A stretch of DNA of 64,000 nucleotides from CAVQRB01 sp963715055 (GTDB lineage Bacteria > Pseudomonadota > Alphaproteobacteria > Rhodobacterales > Rhodobacteraceae). The stretch spans positions 1 through 64,000 of the forward strand of contig CAVQRB010000001.1 in NCBI GenBank assembly GCA_963715055.1, in the 5' to 3' direction. The notes below the pieces were generated by a model, which saw nothing but the letters and a program-made list of their open reading frames with translations, searched no databases and was not told where the DNA came from. Made by a program: the position numbers and the translations under genes. Position 1 is the first letter of the stretch. Every line of letters starts with the position of its first letter. Shown here piece after piece: positions 8,690 to 20,047 of the stretch.

Positions 8690-10351
8690 ATGCTGCAGAT
8701 CGACCTCTGGAAACGCGTGCTGATCATGTTGACATGCGCGGCGGGCCTTGTGCTTTCCTTGCCCAATGCCTTTTACACGAAGGTCGAGCAGCACAATGAT
8801 GCGGCCAAGGCGATCGAGGCAGGTGCGTCCGCGTCGGAACTCGACGCGCAACTTGCCGGCTGGCCCGACTGGATGCCGTCCGGACTGGTCAACCTCGGGC
8901 TCGATCTGCGCGGTGGCGCACATCTGCTTGCCGAGGTTCAGCTTGGCGATGTCTACGAATCCCGGATGCAGGCCTTCTGGCCGGAGATCCGCGACGCGCT
9001 GCGGCCGGAACGCGCAACCATCGGCACCGTCCGGCTTGTGCCGTCGCCGCCGGATGAATTGCACGTGCGCATCTCGGAGCCTGCCGGCATGGAGCGGGCA
9101 CTGGAGGTCGTGCGCGGCCTCGCGCGCCCGGTCCAGACCCTGACCGGTGTGGGCGCGAATGATATCGATGTGCGCGCCAATGGCGACGTGATCATCGTGA
9201 GCCTGTCGGAGGCGGAGCGGCTGGCCACGGACGAGCGCACCGTGCAGCAAAGCCTCGAGATTGTGCGCCGCCGCATCGACGAGGTCGGCACCCGTGAACC
9301 GACAATCCAGCGCCAAGGTGCTGACCGCATCCTGATCCAGGTGCCGGGGGTGGGATCGGCCGCTGAGCTCAAGGCGATCATTGGCACCACGGCGCAGCTG
9401 ACCTTCAACCCGGTGATCAGCCGCGGCGCTGACGCCAATGTGTCGCCCGGTCTGGGCAACGAAGTGGTGCCGTCGCTCGACGAACCGGGTCTCTTCTACA
9501 TTCTGGAATCCTCGCCCGTCGTGACCGGCGAGGAATTGGTCGACGCGCAGCCCGCTTTCGACCAGAACGGTCGCCCGGCGGTGAATTTCCGCTTCAACAC
9601 TTCCGGCGCACGCAAGTTCGGGGATTACACGGCTGAAAACATCGGCTCGCCCTTTGCCATCGTTCTGGACGACGAGGTCGTGAGTGCCCCCACGATCCAG
9701 AGCCATATTCCCGGCGGATCCGGCATCATCACCGGCAATTTCACGGTTGAGGAATCGACCAATCTCGCCGTGCTCCTGAGGGCAGGGGCGCTGCCCGCCG
9801 AGCTTGTCTTTCTCGAAGAGCGCACCATCGGTCCCGAACTGGGGCAGGACAGTATCGACGCCGGCAAGGTCGCGACCGCCGTTGCCTTTGCCGCCGTATT
9901 GGCCTTCATGGTGCTGAGCTACGGGCTTTTCGGTGTCTTCGCCAACATCGCGCTGATCATCAACATCTGCATGATCTTCGGGATGCTGAGCCTCATCGGG
10001 GGCACTCTCACGCTGCCGGGCATCGCGGGGATCGTGCTGACCGTGGGCATGGCGGTGGATGCCAATGTGCTCATTTTCGAACGGATACGGGAGGAATTGA
10101 AGACCTCCAAGGGGCCGGCGCGGGCGATCGAGCTTGGATACGAGAAAGCGCTGTCGGCCATCATCGACGCCAATGTGACGACCTTCATCACGGCGACGAT
10201 CCTCTTTGCCATGGGCTCGGGTCCGGTGCGCGGCTTCGCGATCACGCTGGGGCTCGGCATCCTCACCTCCGTCTTCACGGCGATTTTCGTCACCCGCCTG
10301 CTGGTGGTCATGTGGTTCGAGCGCAAGCGCCCGAAAACAATCGAGGTCTGA
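8690..10351 (+). CDS. secD: protein translocase subunit SecD
   Basis: SecD is the proton-motive-force-driven component that helps release and pull exported proteins on the periplasmic side. The 553-residue protein has an N-terminal transmembrane helix, then GLDLRGGAHLL near residue 67 (family signature). A long periplasmic domain follows. The C-terminal RND-type membrane block carries GMAVDANVLIFERIREEL near residue 455. secF begins one base after its stop. Confidence 0.96.
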   Translation: MLQIDLWKRVLIMLTCAAGLVLSLPNAFYTKVEQHNDAAKAIEAGASASELDAQLAGWPDWMPSGLVNLGLDLRGGAHLLAEVQLGDVYESRMQAFWPEIRDALRPERATIGTVRLVPSPPDELHVRISEPAGMERALEVVRGLARPVQTLTGVGANDIDVRANGDVIIVSLSEAERLATDERTVQQSLEIVRRRIDEVGTREPTIQRQGADRILIQVPGVGSAAELKAIIGTTAQLTFNPVISRGADANVSPGLGNEVVPSLDEPGLFYILESSPVVTGEELVDAQPAFDQNGRPAVNFRFNTSGARKFGDYTAENIGSPFAIVLDDEVVSAPTIQSHIPGGSGIITGNFTVEESTNLAVLLRAGALPAELVFLEERTIGPELGQDSIDAGKVATAVAFAAVLAFMVLSYGLFGVFANIALIINICMIFGMLSLIGGTLTLPGIAGIVLTVGMAVDANVLIFERIREELKTSKGPARAIELGYEKALSAIIDANVTTFITATILFAMGSGPVRGFAITLGLGILTSVFTAIFVTRLLVVMWFERKRPKTIEV

Positions 10352-10352
10352 C

Positions 10353-11321
10353 ATGCGGCTACGAATGGTAAGAGACGATACGAACTTCGATTTCTTCAAG
10401 CGCTGGAAGCTCTGGCTCGGGATTTCGGGCGTGATGATGGTGGTGGCCTTCGCCTCCTTCCTGCTCCAGGGGCTGAACTACGGCATCGACTTCCGCGGCG
10501 GCACCACGATCCGGTCCGAAAGCCCGCGCCCCGTGGATGTTGGCGTTTACCGTGGCGCCATCGATGCCCTGGGCCTCGGCGATGTCACCATAACCGAAGT
10601 ATTCGATCCGACCTTCGGGCCGGAACAGAACGTGGCGATGATCCGCATCCAGGCGCAGGACGATCAGGAAGCGGTGGCGCCCGAGTTGATCGAGGCGGTT
10701 GAAAACGCGCTGCGCACGGTGCGTCCCGACATCAAGTTCGTCTCAGTTGAATCGGTCGGGCCCAAAGTGTCTGGCGAGTTGATCCAGACAGCGATCATCG
10801 CCGTGTCGCTCGCGATTGGCGCGGTGCTGATCTACATATGGCTGCGGTTCGAATGGCAGTTCGCCGTGGGCGCGGTGCTGGCGCTGGTGCATGACGTGAT
10901 TCTGACGATCGGGATATTTTCGGAGATCCAGATCCGCTTTGATCTTGCGATCATCGCAGCGCTTCTGACCATCGTCGGCTACTCGCTCAACGACACGGTC
11001 GTGGTGTTCGACCGGGTGCGGGAAAACCTGCGCAAGTTCAAGAACCGACCGCTGAACGAGGTGCTGAACCTCTCGATCAACGAGACCATGAGCCGGACCT
11101 TCATGACCTCCTTTACCACGCTTCTTGCGCTTTTCGCGCTCTTCGTGCTCGGTGGCGATGTGATCCGGGGCTTCGTCTTCGCGATGATCTGGGGCATCAT
11201 CGTGGGCACCTATTCGTCGATCTTCGTGGCCTCTGCGATCCTGCTCTATCTCGGGGTCAAGCGCGATTGGTCGAAACCGGATGCCAACGCCGGAAACCAA
11301 TACGCCAACATCGATGCTTGA
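10353..11321 (+). CDS. secF: protein translocase subunit SecF
   Basis: SecF is the partner of SecD. The 322-residue product has GIDFRGGTTIRSE near residue 40. The transmembrane block contains IVGYSLNDTVVVFDRVREN, the SecF signature with conserved Asp and Arg. The frame is open further upstream inside secD, but the ATG at 10353 is chosen because it lies right after the secD stop and gives the usual SecF N-terminus (MVRDDTNFDFFKRWK after a few residues). Confidence 0.95.
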   Translation: MRLRMVRDDTNFDFFKRWKLWLGISGVMMVVAFASFLLQGLNYGIDFRGGTTIRSESPRPVDVGVYRGAIDALGLGDVTITEVFDPTFGPEQNVAMIRIQAQDDQEAVAPELIEAVENALRTVRPDIKFVSVESVGPKVSGELIQTAIIAVSLAIGAVLIYIWLRFEWQFAVGAVLALVHDVILTIGIFSEIQIRFDLAIIAALLTIVGYSLNDTVVVFDRVRENLRKFKNRPLNEVLNLSINETMSRTFMTSFTTLLALFALFVLGGDVIRGFVFAMIWGIIVGTYSSIFVASAILLYLGVKRDWSKPDANAGNQYANIDA

Positions 11322-12066
11322 TGGCATTGCCGGGCTGACAGATTTTCAAGGAGTTATGATCCTCGCCGTTGGCGTTTTCGTGGCGGGACTGGTGCGCGGT
11401 TTCGCGGGCTTCGGCAGCGGCATGATCATCATGCCCACGGCCTCCATGGTCCTGTCGCCCGTGGCCGCCGTGACCTTCATGATGATGGCGGAACTTCTCG
11501 GACCACTGCCGAACCTGCCCGCCGCCTGGCGCGACGGTGCGCCGAAGGACGTGGCTCGCCTGATGCTGGGAGCCATCGTCGCGGTGCCTATCGGGATTCT
11601 ATGCCTCGCCAATATGGACGGGGACATCTTCCGCTGGGTCGTGTCGATCTGTGTCGGTGTTCTGCTCTGCCTGCTGATGTCGGGCTGGCGGTATCGGGGA
11701 ATACTCACGCCCAAACTTACTGCCGCCACCGGGTTTCTGGGCGGGTTCATGGGGGGCTTTGCTGGTATTCCCGGCCCGCCGGTTATCATGCTCTACATGT
11801 CGAGCCTGCTCCCCATCGCCGTAATCCGCGCCAATTTCCTGCTCTATCTGCTTGCCATCGATGCAGTGATGATCGCCGTCTTTTTCGCGCTCGATCTTTT
11901 TATCTGGCAGGTCGCCCTTCTGGGGTTGCTGGCCGGTATCCCGAATGTGGTCGCAAACATGCTCGGAGCGAGGCTTTTCGACCCGCGCGCCGAGGTGGTT
12001 TTTCGCCGCGTAGCCTATGCGATCATCGCCACTTCCGCTATGATCGGACTGCCGGTCTGGAACTGA
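11314..12066 (+). CDS. TauE/SafE family membrane permease
   Basis: This polytopic inner-membrane protein has about eight hydrophobic segments and the TauE/SafE pattern GLVRGFAGFGSGMIIMP near the N-terminus. A repeated half contains GFLGGFMGGFAGIPGPPVIM. Family members are proposed exporters of sulfite or organosulfur anions. The start is uncertain: the ATG at 11314 overlaps the secF stop by eight bases and is taken here, but an in-frame ATG at 11281 gives 11 more residues. It is probably transcribed with secDF and the next gene. Substrate unknown. Confidence 0.82.
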   Translation: MLDGIAGLTDFQGVMILAVGVFVAGLVRGFAGFGSGMIIMPTASMVLSPVAAVTFMMMAELLGPLPNLPAAWRDGAPKDVARLMLGAIVAVPIGILCLANMDGDIFRWVVSICVGVLLCLLMSGWRYRGILTPKLTAATGFLGGFMGGFAGIPGPPVIMLYMSSLLPIAVIRANFLLYLLAIDAVMIAVFFALDLFIWQVALLGLLAGIPNVVANMLGARLFDPRAEVVFRRVAYAIIATSAMIGLPVWN

Positions 12067-12076
12067 GAGGATTGCA

Positions 12077-12430
12077 ATGCGTCTGACGGAAATCACCTTT
12101 ACCGACGCCAAGCCGATCGAAGGCTACGGGCCGGGCTTCTTTCGCATCGGCGGCGTGGTGCATGAAGGCCCCGTCATCACCGGGCCTGCGGGCACCATTG
12201 CCTGGAACGGTTATGACGACGAGGCGGCCCTTCTGGCGCTCGCAGGCAGAATCGATGTGCTTTTCGTGGGCACAGGTGCGGATATCGCGCATCTGCCGCA
12301 AGGCCTGCGCGACCGGCTTGAAGCGGCGGGGATCGGTGTCGAGGTCATGGCCTCCGCCTCGGCCTGCCGTACCTACAACATCCTGCTGAGCGAAGGTCGC
12401 CGCATCGGGCTGGCGCTGATCCCGGTCTGA
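12077..12430 (+). CDS. Mth938-like domain protein (DUF498 family)
   Basis: The 117-residue protein matches the Mth938/NDUFAF3-like fold family. It has YGPGFFRIGGVVHEGPVI at the start, a middle LFVGTGADIAHLP and a C-terminal EVMASASACRTYNILLSEGR. In many alphaproteobacteria it sits directly after secDF, as here. Eukaryotic relatives assist complex I assembly; the bacterial role is not settled. GAGAGGA lies before the ATG. Confidence 0.85.
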   Translation: MRLTEITFTDAKPIEGYGPGFFRIGGVVHEGPVITGPAGTIAWNGYDDEAALLALAGRIDVLFVGTGADIAHLPQGLRDRLEAAGIGVEVMASASACRTYNILLSEGRRIGLALIPV

Positions 12431-12483
12431 GCGACGCCGAAGCCGCTTTTGAACCGCCCCGCAATCGGTTAACGATCACTCCC

Positions 12484-13101
12484 ATGACCCTGACGGTAGA
12501 AGATCTTTCGGTCGCGCGCGGCGGCATCCCGGTGCTCACGGGGCTCGGTTTCGACCTTGCGCCAGGGCAGGCGCTCATTCTGCGCGGGCCGAACGGGTCG
12601 GGCAAGACGACGCTGCTGCGGACGCTGGCAGGGCTGCAACCGCCGCTCTCGGGCCGGATCGCGGGGGCGGAGGAGCGGATCGCTTATGCGGCCCATTCTG
12701 ACGGGCTTAAATCCATGCTCACGGTGAGCGAAAACCTGAGCTTCTGGGCCGCGGTCTTCGGTCAGCGCGACATTGCCGCTGCCCTCGCCTCCTTCGATCT
12801 TGACGCCTTGCACGACCGTCTGGCCGGCACGCTCTCGGCGGGGCAGAAGCGCCGCCTCGGGCTGGCGCGGCTGTTGGTCACGGGGCGTCCGATCTGGATG
12901 CTGGATGAGCCCACGGTGTCGCTCGACACGCGCGCCGTGGCGATGTTCGCCGAGGCCGTGCGGGTTCATCTGGGGCAGGGCGGCTCGGCGCTCATCGCCA
13001 CCCATATCGATCTCGGTCTCGACGCGTCGGTTCTCGATGTGACGCCTTACCGCGCCGCCGCGGACACCCGCGCGGGTGCCAGCGACGAGGCCTTTCTATG
13101 A
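12484..13101 (+). CDS. ccmA: heme exporter ATP-binding protein CcmA
   Basis: CcmA is the ATPase of the CcmABCD complex, which handles heme for c-type cytochrome maturation at the inner membrane. The Walker A motif is GPNGSGKTT (residues 35-43). The ABC signature region reads LSAGQKRRLGLARLL and Walker B is IWMLDEP. The 205-residue length is typical. Its stop overlaps the ccmB start by four bases. The c-type cytochrome (43.7 kb) encoded in this window depends on such a system. Confidence 0.95.
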   Translation: MTLTVEDLSVARGGIPVLTGLGFDLAPGQALILRGPNGSGKTTLLRTLAGLQPPLSGRIAGAEERIAYAAHSDGLKSMLTVSENLSFWAAVFGQRDIAAALASFDLDALHDRLAGTLSAGQKRRLGLARLLVTGRPIWMLDEPTVSLDTRAVAMFAEAVRVHLGQGGSALIATHIDLGLDASVLDVTPYRAAADTRAGASDEAFL

Positions 13102-13754
13102 AGGCGCTGCTCAAACGCGATCTTGCACTGGCGCTGCGCGCTGGGGGCGGCTTCGGCCTCGGGCTTGCATTTTTCCTGATCGTGACGGTCCTCGTGCCCT
13201 TCGGTGTGGGCCCACAGTCCGACTTGCTCGCCCGCATCGCGCCCGGCATCCTCTGGCTCGGGGCGCTGCTTGCCTGCCTTTTGTCGCTCGACCGCCTGCT
13301 GGCGCTCGATTGGGAGGATGGCACGCTGGATCTGCTCGCCACCTCGCCGCTGCCGCTCGAAGCCGCGCTCAGCATCAAGGCGCTGGCGCATTGGCTGACC
13401 ACGGGCCTGCCGCTGGTGCTGGTCTCGCCGGTCCTTGGCGTGCTGCTGAGCCTGCCGGGCGAGGGGTATCCCTGGCTCGTTCTGTCGCTCGCACTCGGCA
13501 CGCCCGCGCTCTCGGTGATCGGCACCTTCGGGGCCGCGCTGACCGTGGGCGTCAAGCGCGGCGGTCTGCTGATGTCCTTGCTTGTGCTGCCGCTCTATGT
13601 GCCAACGCTGATCTTCGGGGCGGAGGCTGCGCGCCGCGGCGCCGCGGGTATGGATACCGCAACGCCGCTGTTGATGCTCGCGGGGATCACTGCCGGGGTG
13701 ATCGCGGTGATGCCCTTTGCTTCGGCAGCAGCGCTGCGGGTGAACTTGCGGTGA
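13098..13754 (+). CDS. ccmB: heme exporter permease CcmB
   Basis: CcmB is the membrane partner of CcmA. The 218-residue protein has six hydrophobic segments. It carries FFLIVTVLVPFGVGP near the N-terminus and a cytoplasmic segment DRLLALDWEDGTLDLL that is characteristic of CcmB. It overlaps ccmA by four bases, indicating translational coupling. ccmC follows after about 50 bases. Confidence 0.95.
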   Translation: MKALLKRDLALALRAGGGFGLGLAFFLIVTVLVPFGVGPQSDLLARIAPGILWLGALLACLLSLDRLLALDWEDGTLDLLATSPLPLEAALSIKALAHWLTTGLPLVLVSPVLGVLLSLPGEGYPWLVLSLALGTPALSVIGTFGAALTVGVKRGGLLMSLLVLPLYVPTLIFGAEAARRGAAGMDTATPLLMLAGITAGVIAVMPFASAAALRVNLR

Positions 13755-13806
13755 GCGCGCGCTTTTGTCCATTGAGCCCCCTTGAGGGAGGCATTACATA
13801 ACCGCC

Positions 13807-14535
13807 ATGTCTCTTTGGGAATATGCAAATCCGGTCAAGTTTCTGGCGTTCAGCAGCAAGGTGCTGCCGGGCCTCTGGGTGTTGTCGGGCCTGTGCCTCG
13901 TGGTCGGTCTCTTCTGGGGCTTTTTCTTCACGCCGGATGATTTCCGGCAAGGCTCCACGGTCAAGATCATCTATCTGCACGTCCCCTCGGCCCTGATGGC
14001 GATCAACGCCTGGTTCATGATGCTCGTGGCCTCGCTGATCTGGCTCATCCGCCGCCACCATGTCAGTGCACTTGCCGCCAAGGCCGCGGCTCCGGTGGGC
14101 GTGGTCATGACGCTCATCGCCCTTGTCACCGGTGCGATCTGGGGTCAGCCGATGTGGGGTACCTGGTGGGCCTGGGATCCGCGCCTGACCTCCTTCCTGA
14201 TCCTCTTTCTGTTCTACCTCGGCTACATCGCCCTCTGGGAGGCGATCGAGGATCCGGATACCGCCGCCGATCTGACCTCGGTGCTCTGCATCGTGGGGTC
14301 GGTCTTTGCGGTGCTGTCGCGCTATGCGGTCAACTTCTGGAACCAGGGGCTGCACCAGGGTGCATCGCTCAGCCTCGACAAGGAAGAAAACGTGGCCGAT
14401 GTTTTCTATCATCCGCTGCTGGTGGCCATCGCGGGCTTCGTTTTTCTATTTCTCGCCCTCGTGCTGTACCGCACTGGTACTGAAATCCGATTGCGTCGCG
14501 CGCGCGCGCTGATGGCGCGGGAGGCGCGGGGATGA
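13807..14535 (+). CDS. ccmC: heme transport/binding protein CcmC
   Basis: CcmC is the inner-membrane protein that presents heme to the CcmE chaperone. The 242-residue product has six transmembrane segments. The tryptophan-rich periplasmic heme-handling motif WGTWWAWDPRLT lies near residue 118. The conserved His of HVPSALM is near residue 60. It overlaps ccmD by four bases (ATGA). Confidence 0.96.
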   Translation: MSLWEYANPVKFLAFSSKVLPGLWVLSGLCLVVGLFWGFFFTPDDFRQGSTVKIIYLHVPSALMAINAWFMMLVASLIWLIRRHHVSALAAKAAAPVGVVMTLIALVTGAIWGQPMWGTWWAWDPRLTSFLILFLFYLGYIALWEAIEDPDTAADLTSVLCIVGSVFAVLSRYAVNFWNQGLHQGASLSLDKEENVADVFYHPLLVAIAGFVFLFLALVLYRTGTEIRLRRARALMAREARG

Positions 14536-14690
14536 TGCCGGATCTCGGAAAATACGCCGACGCGGTGCTGTCGGCCTATGCCGCCACGATCGTGCTGCTG
14601 GTGCTGCTGGTTCTTTTCACGGTTCTTCGTGGGCGCAAGGCGCGGCGGGCGCTTGAGACCGTCGAGGCACGGGTGAAGAAAAATGCCTAG
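14532..14690 (+). CDS. ccmD: heme exporter protein CcmD
   Basis: This is a 52-residue single-pass membrane protein. A short N-terminus (MMPDLGKYADAVLSAY) is followed by the hydrophobic segment ATIVLLVLLVLFTVL and a basic tail GRKARRALE, the standard CcmD layout. The ATG overlaps the ccmC stop, and the 3' end overlaps ccmG by eight bases. CcmD stabilises the CcmABC-CcmE complex. A second ATG lies one codon downstream, so the start could shift by one residue. Confidence 0.88.
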   Translation: MMPDLGKYADAVLSAYAATIVLLVLLVLFTVLRGRKARRALETVEARVKKNA

Positions 14691-15222
14691 GATATCCCCC
14701 ATGATGATCGCGCCACCGCTGATCTTCGCGGGCTTCGTTGTGCTTGCCGGTATCGGGATGTTCCGCAAGGATCCCAACGAATTGCGATCCACGCTGATCG
14801 GCAAGCCTGCCCCCGCGATCACCGAAGTGGGCCTTGCGGATTTCCCGGCCGTGACTGCCGAAACACTGCCCACAGGGCAGGTGACGCTGGTGAACTTCTG
14901 GGCCAGCTGGTGCCCGCCCTGCCGCGCGGAACACCCCAAGCTGCTCGAGATGGCGGCGGCGGGCATGCCCATCGTTGGCGTGAACTTCAAGGATACCGAG
15001 GGTCCTGCGACGGCCTATCTGACCGACGATGGCAACCCGTTTGTCGCGGTGGCCTTCGATCCGCGCGGCCGCACCGCCATCGACTGGGGTGTGACCGCGC
15101 CGCCCGAGACCTTCATTCTGGACGCTGACGGAACGGTGCTTTACCGGTTTGCCGGGCCGTTGGTGGGCAGCGACTATGAACAGCGCTTCCTGCCGGAATT
15201 GGAAAAGGCGACTGCGAACTGA
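14683..15222 (+). CDS. ccmG: thiol:disulfide interchange protein CcmG/DsbE
   Basis: This is a membrane-anchored periplasmic thioredoxin-like protein that keeps apocytochrome c thiols reduced. An N-terminal anchor spans residues 8-26. The active site WCPPC lies at residues 76-80. The Glu/Pro-rich CcmG feature GVTAPPETFILD sits near residue 145. It ends the ccmABCDG operon here; ccmE, ccmF and ccmH are not in this window. Confidence 0.95.
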   Translation: MPRISPMMIAPPLIFAGFVVLAGIGMFRKDPNELRSTLIGKPAPAITEVGLADFPAVTAETLPTGQVTLVNFWASWCPPCRAEHPKLLEMAAAGMPIVGVNFKDTEGPATAYLTDDGNPFVAVAFDPRGRTAIDWGVTAPPETFILDADGTVLYRFAGPLVGSDYEQRFLPELEKATAN

Positions 15223-15560
15223 CGGCGACCGTTTTGATTGCAGTCAGCGACCTTACTGTATGATTTTTAATACATCTAGGGTGCAGAAGTTTCCAACAAT
15301 ATTAAATATCTAATGAATTGCGACGACCTGAACCGACAGGTATTTTGGAGACGTTAAATGGTTGGTTTGGAAGATCGTATAAATGGTGCAGAACTCCGAC
15401 ACCCCGTGCCTCCGCCGCCCCGGTGTTGGAGTTCATGAAACCTTGCATCCCTTGCGAAGGCTTTCTGGGGCAGGCTACCCCTCTCAATCATTTTTCCTGA
15501 CAGTCCGTAAAGCCGGCACTGCTTCAGTCAGTTCCTTTTGACACGTGAAACGGTAACATT
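15223..15560. other. intergenic region after ccmG
   Basis: No gene is supported here. The stretch is more AT-rich than its surroundings near 15260-15320. It contains a long imperfect inverted repeat at 15391-15434 and nothing else I can name. Confidence 0.5.
15391..15434. repeat. imperfect inverted repeat (hairpin)
   Basis: GAACTCCGACACC at 15391-15403 pairs with GGTGTTGGAGTTC at 15422-15434 with one mismatch, around an 18-base C-rich loop. There is no T-run after it on either strand, so it does not look like an intrinsic terminator. Confidence 0.55.
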
Positions 15561-15788
15561 TTGAAGATCGATTTACATTCCAGCTATTCCCCGGGCCGCT
15601 TTGTCGACCTCAGCCCCGTCAGTGCGGAGGTCCAAACGAGGCGGACAGCTTTCCGTTCGGTGCTGGCGGGCATCCTCGGCGCAGTCACGATTGTCTCTTT
15701 GGCGTCACTGCTCTCTTCCCTGACGCAGGTTGCGTTGCAGGCCGTGATGGGAAGTTCTTTCGGCATACTGGTCGGTCTGTTTCTCTGA
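15561..15788 (+). CDS. possible small membrane protein (TTG start)
   Basis: This is a 75-residue open frame from a TTG. It has a polar N-terminus, then two hydrophobic stretches (SVLAGILGAVTIVSLASLL and a C-terminal GILVGLFL). No clear ribosome site precedes it, and no family is recognised. It lies between an AT-rich region and gene remnants, so it may be spurious. Confidence 0.25.
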   Translation: MKIDLHSSYSPGRFVDLSPVSAEVQTRRTAFRSVLAGILGAVTIVSLASLLSSLTQVALQAVMGSSFGILVGLFL

Positions 15789-15803
15789 ACGCCAGCGGTT
15801 GTC

Positions 15804-15880
15804 TCAGAGCCTGTAGCCGCCATTGACGTTCAGCACTTCGCCGGTGATGAACTCGCCGCGCCTATCATCTGCCTGCTCCA
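15804..15880 (-). pseudogene. C-terminal remnant of a short-chain dehydrogenase
   Basis: On the minus strand, the last codons before a TGA read FITGEVLNVNGGYRL, the ending of SDR / 3-oxoacyl-ACP reductase-type proteins. Homology stops after roughly 20 residues. No Rossmann fold or YxxxK motif is present upstream, so only the 3' tail of the gene survives. The outer boundary (about 15880) is approximate. Confidence 0.6.
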
Positions 15881-15940
15881 GGTCAGCGTTTCGATGCGAA
15901 GGATGAACTTTCAGGAGAGTCTCGTATCACCGAATTAGAG

Positions 15941-15980
15941 AATGAAAAAGAGGCGCTCCATGTGGAGCGCCTCTTTCATT
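15941..15980 (-). terminator. intrinsic terminator after the VPLPA-CTERM gene
   Basis: A perfect 13-bp stem (AAAGAGGCGCTCC / GGAGCGCCTCTTT) has a four-base loop and A/T-rich flanks on both sides. It lies 23 bases past the stop of the minus-strand gene at 16004. Its symmetry means it could also stop plus-strand transcription. Confidence 0.85.
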
Positions 15981-16003
15981 GAAATCTATTATTGAAGCTA
16001 GCT

Positions 16004-16690
16004 CTACGACTTACGACGCCTCGATGCGACTGCAAAAGCCCCGAGACCCGCTAGCATCAGCGGCAGACCTGCAGGAAGGGGAACAACATCCACCGGGATT
16101 GTTCTTACCTCAATTGCACCTGTAAGGGTTTCGCCGTTGGCACCGACTTCACTGGCCACGAGGAATAGACTGGCTCCGACAGCCACGACCGGACTGAAGT
16201 TCGCAGTCAGCGATCCGCCATCCCCCAAGGAGATTGAACCGGTGCTGAAAAATACTGCGTCGATCGTATTCAAAGTCGCAAAAGCTTCGTTCACCGTCCC
16301 ATCTGCATTGGAGCCGTTCAGTGCGCCGCTGGTGTTACTTGCAGGCGCGCTTCCAGGTCGAATGGAACCTGCTGAAAAGATGAAGGAACTCGCGTAAATC
16401 TGGTCACCTGTTGTCAGGTAGTCTCCATCAAGATCAATAAACAGTGCGTCGATGTCGAACCCGGAGTAAGCCCCGGCGGAACCGCTGGTGCCGTTTGTGT
16501 CCGTCACTGTGATTGAACCGATTTCAGTCAGCGATGGGAAACCTGTCAGGTCTGCACGCAAGACTGACGATTCTTGAGCGGACGTTGTTTCCACGGCAAC
16601 GACCGAGAATGTTGGAAACACGCTTGCCGCAAATGAGGGCGATCCCGCTATCGCAAGTGCGGCAATCAGTAATTTAAATGAAGTTTTCAC
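16004..16690 (-). CDS. VPLPA-CTERM sorting domain protein
   Basis: The 228-residue exported protein has a signal peptide (MKTSFKLLIAALAIAGSPSFA). A central beta-rich, Asp/Gly/Ser/Thr-rich region follows (DIDALFIDLDGDYLTTGDQ). The C-terminal tripartite sorting signal is VPLPAGLPLMLAGLGAF, then a hydrophobic segment and the basic tail RRRKS. This is the VPLPA variant of PEP-CTERM that Rhodobacteraceae process with an exosortase-type system. No exosortase gene lies in the window. The function is probably surface or matrix related; nothing more can be said. Confidence 0.88.
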   Translation of the reverse strand: MKTSFKLLIAALAIAGSPSFAASVFPTFSVVAVETTSAQESSVLRADLTGFPSLTEIGSITVTDTNGTSGSAGAYSGFDIDALFIDLDGDYLTTGDQIYASSFIFSAGSIRPGSAPASNTSGALNGSNADGTVNEAFATLNTIDAVFFSTGSISLGDGGSLTANFSPVVAVGASLFLVASEVGANGETLTGAIEVRTIPVDVVPLPAGLPLMLAGLGAFAVASRRRKS

Positions 16691-17004
16691 AGTTTACCTG
16701 CGAAATTTGGCTTTGAGATCCGATCAATTGGACAATGCGGACCGCCAACTGACTGTAACAGTGGACGTGAGAAAAGTTAACAGAACTCTCGGTTTTAGTC
16801 ACCACCGATTTGAAGCAGTTGGGCGAAAATGGGGCGCAAATGGGCGAAATCTTAAGTTCTTTTCGACTTTGGCGGTCAAAAATGCAATCTGATCGCGAGA
16901 GTTCAGGACAATTGACCGGCTGCAGCGCATAGTCCAAGGCGATTTCTGCGTATCACTCCGAAACGTCCTAAACAGGTGTAAAGTACTCCGCCAGAACAAA
17001 TACG
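16691..17004. other. intergenic region upstream of the VPLPA-CTERM gene
   Basis: This stretch of about 310 bases has no supported gene. It is less GC-rich than its surroundings and must hold the leftward promoter of the VPLPA-CTERM gene. No repeat or RNA is recognised. Confidence 0.5.
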
Positions 17005-17034
17005 TGGCCCTGAGTGCATGATCACTCAAGGCCA
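17005..17034 (-). terminator. probable terminator of acnA
   Basis: On the minus strand, a 12-bp stem (TGGCCTTGAGTG / CACTCAGGGCCA, one G-U pair) has a six-base loop. It lies about 20 bases past the acnA stop. A moderately T-rich stretch follows. Confidence 0.6.
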
Positions 17035-17056
17035 TTGTTTTGGCGTGTCGTTGCCG

Positions 17057-19822
<2,766 letters not shown>

Positions 19823-20047
19823 TGAAAGCTCCCTTCGGAATGTGGATGGGTCATCGCGGATTGGCTGCTGAATGCCTTATGGCGCTGGCCATTTCAACTC
19901 AAATCCGACGCACTGCGTCAAAATGTATACCATTGTGTACCAAATTTCCGCAAACTGCTGAAAGAGTATCAAGAAACCTTGATTGGTCATTACAATGCCT
20001 GATCTCTAGGGTCCCGATACCGCCGAGAATTGAACACGGGGAATCAC

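Noticed and set aside
8666..10399. Long minus-strand frame opposite secD
   Set aside because: Antisense to secD, of biased composition (His, Arg, Asp, Gln), with no motif or ribosome site.
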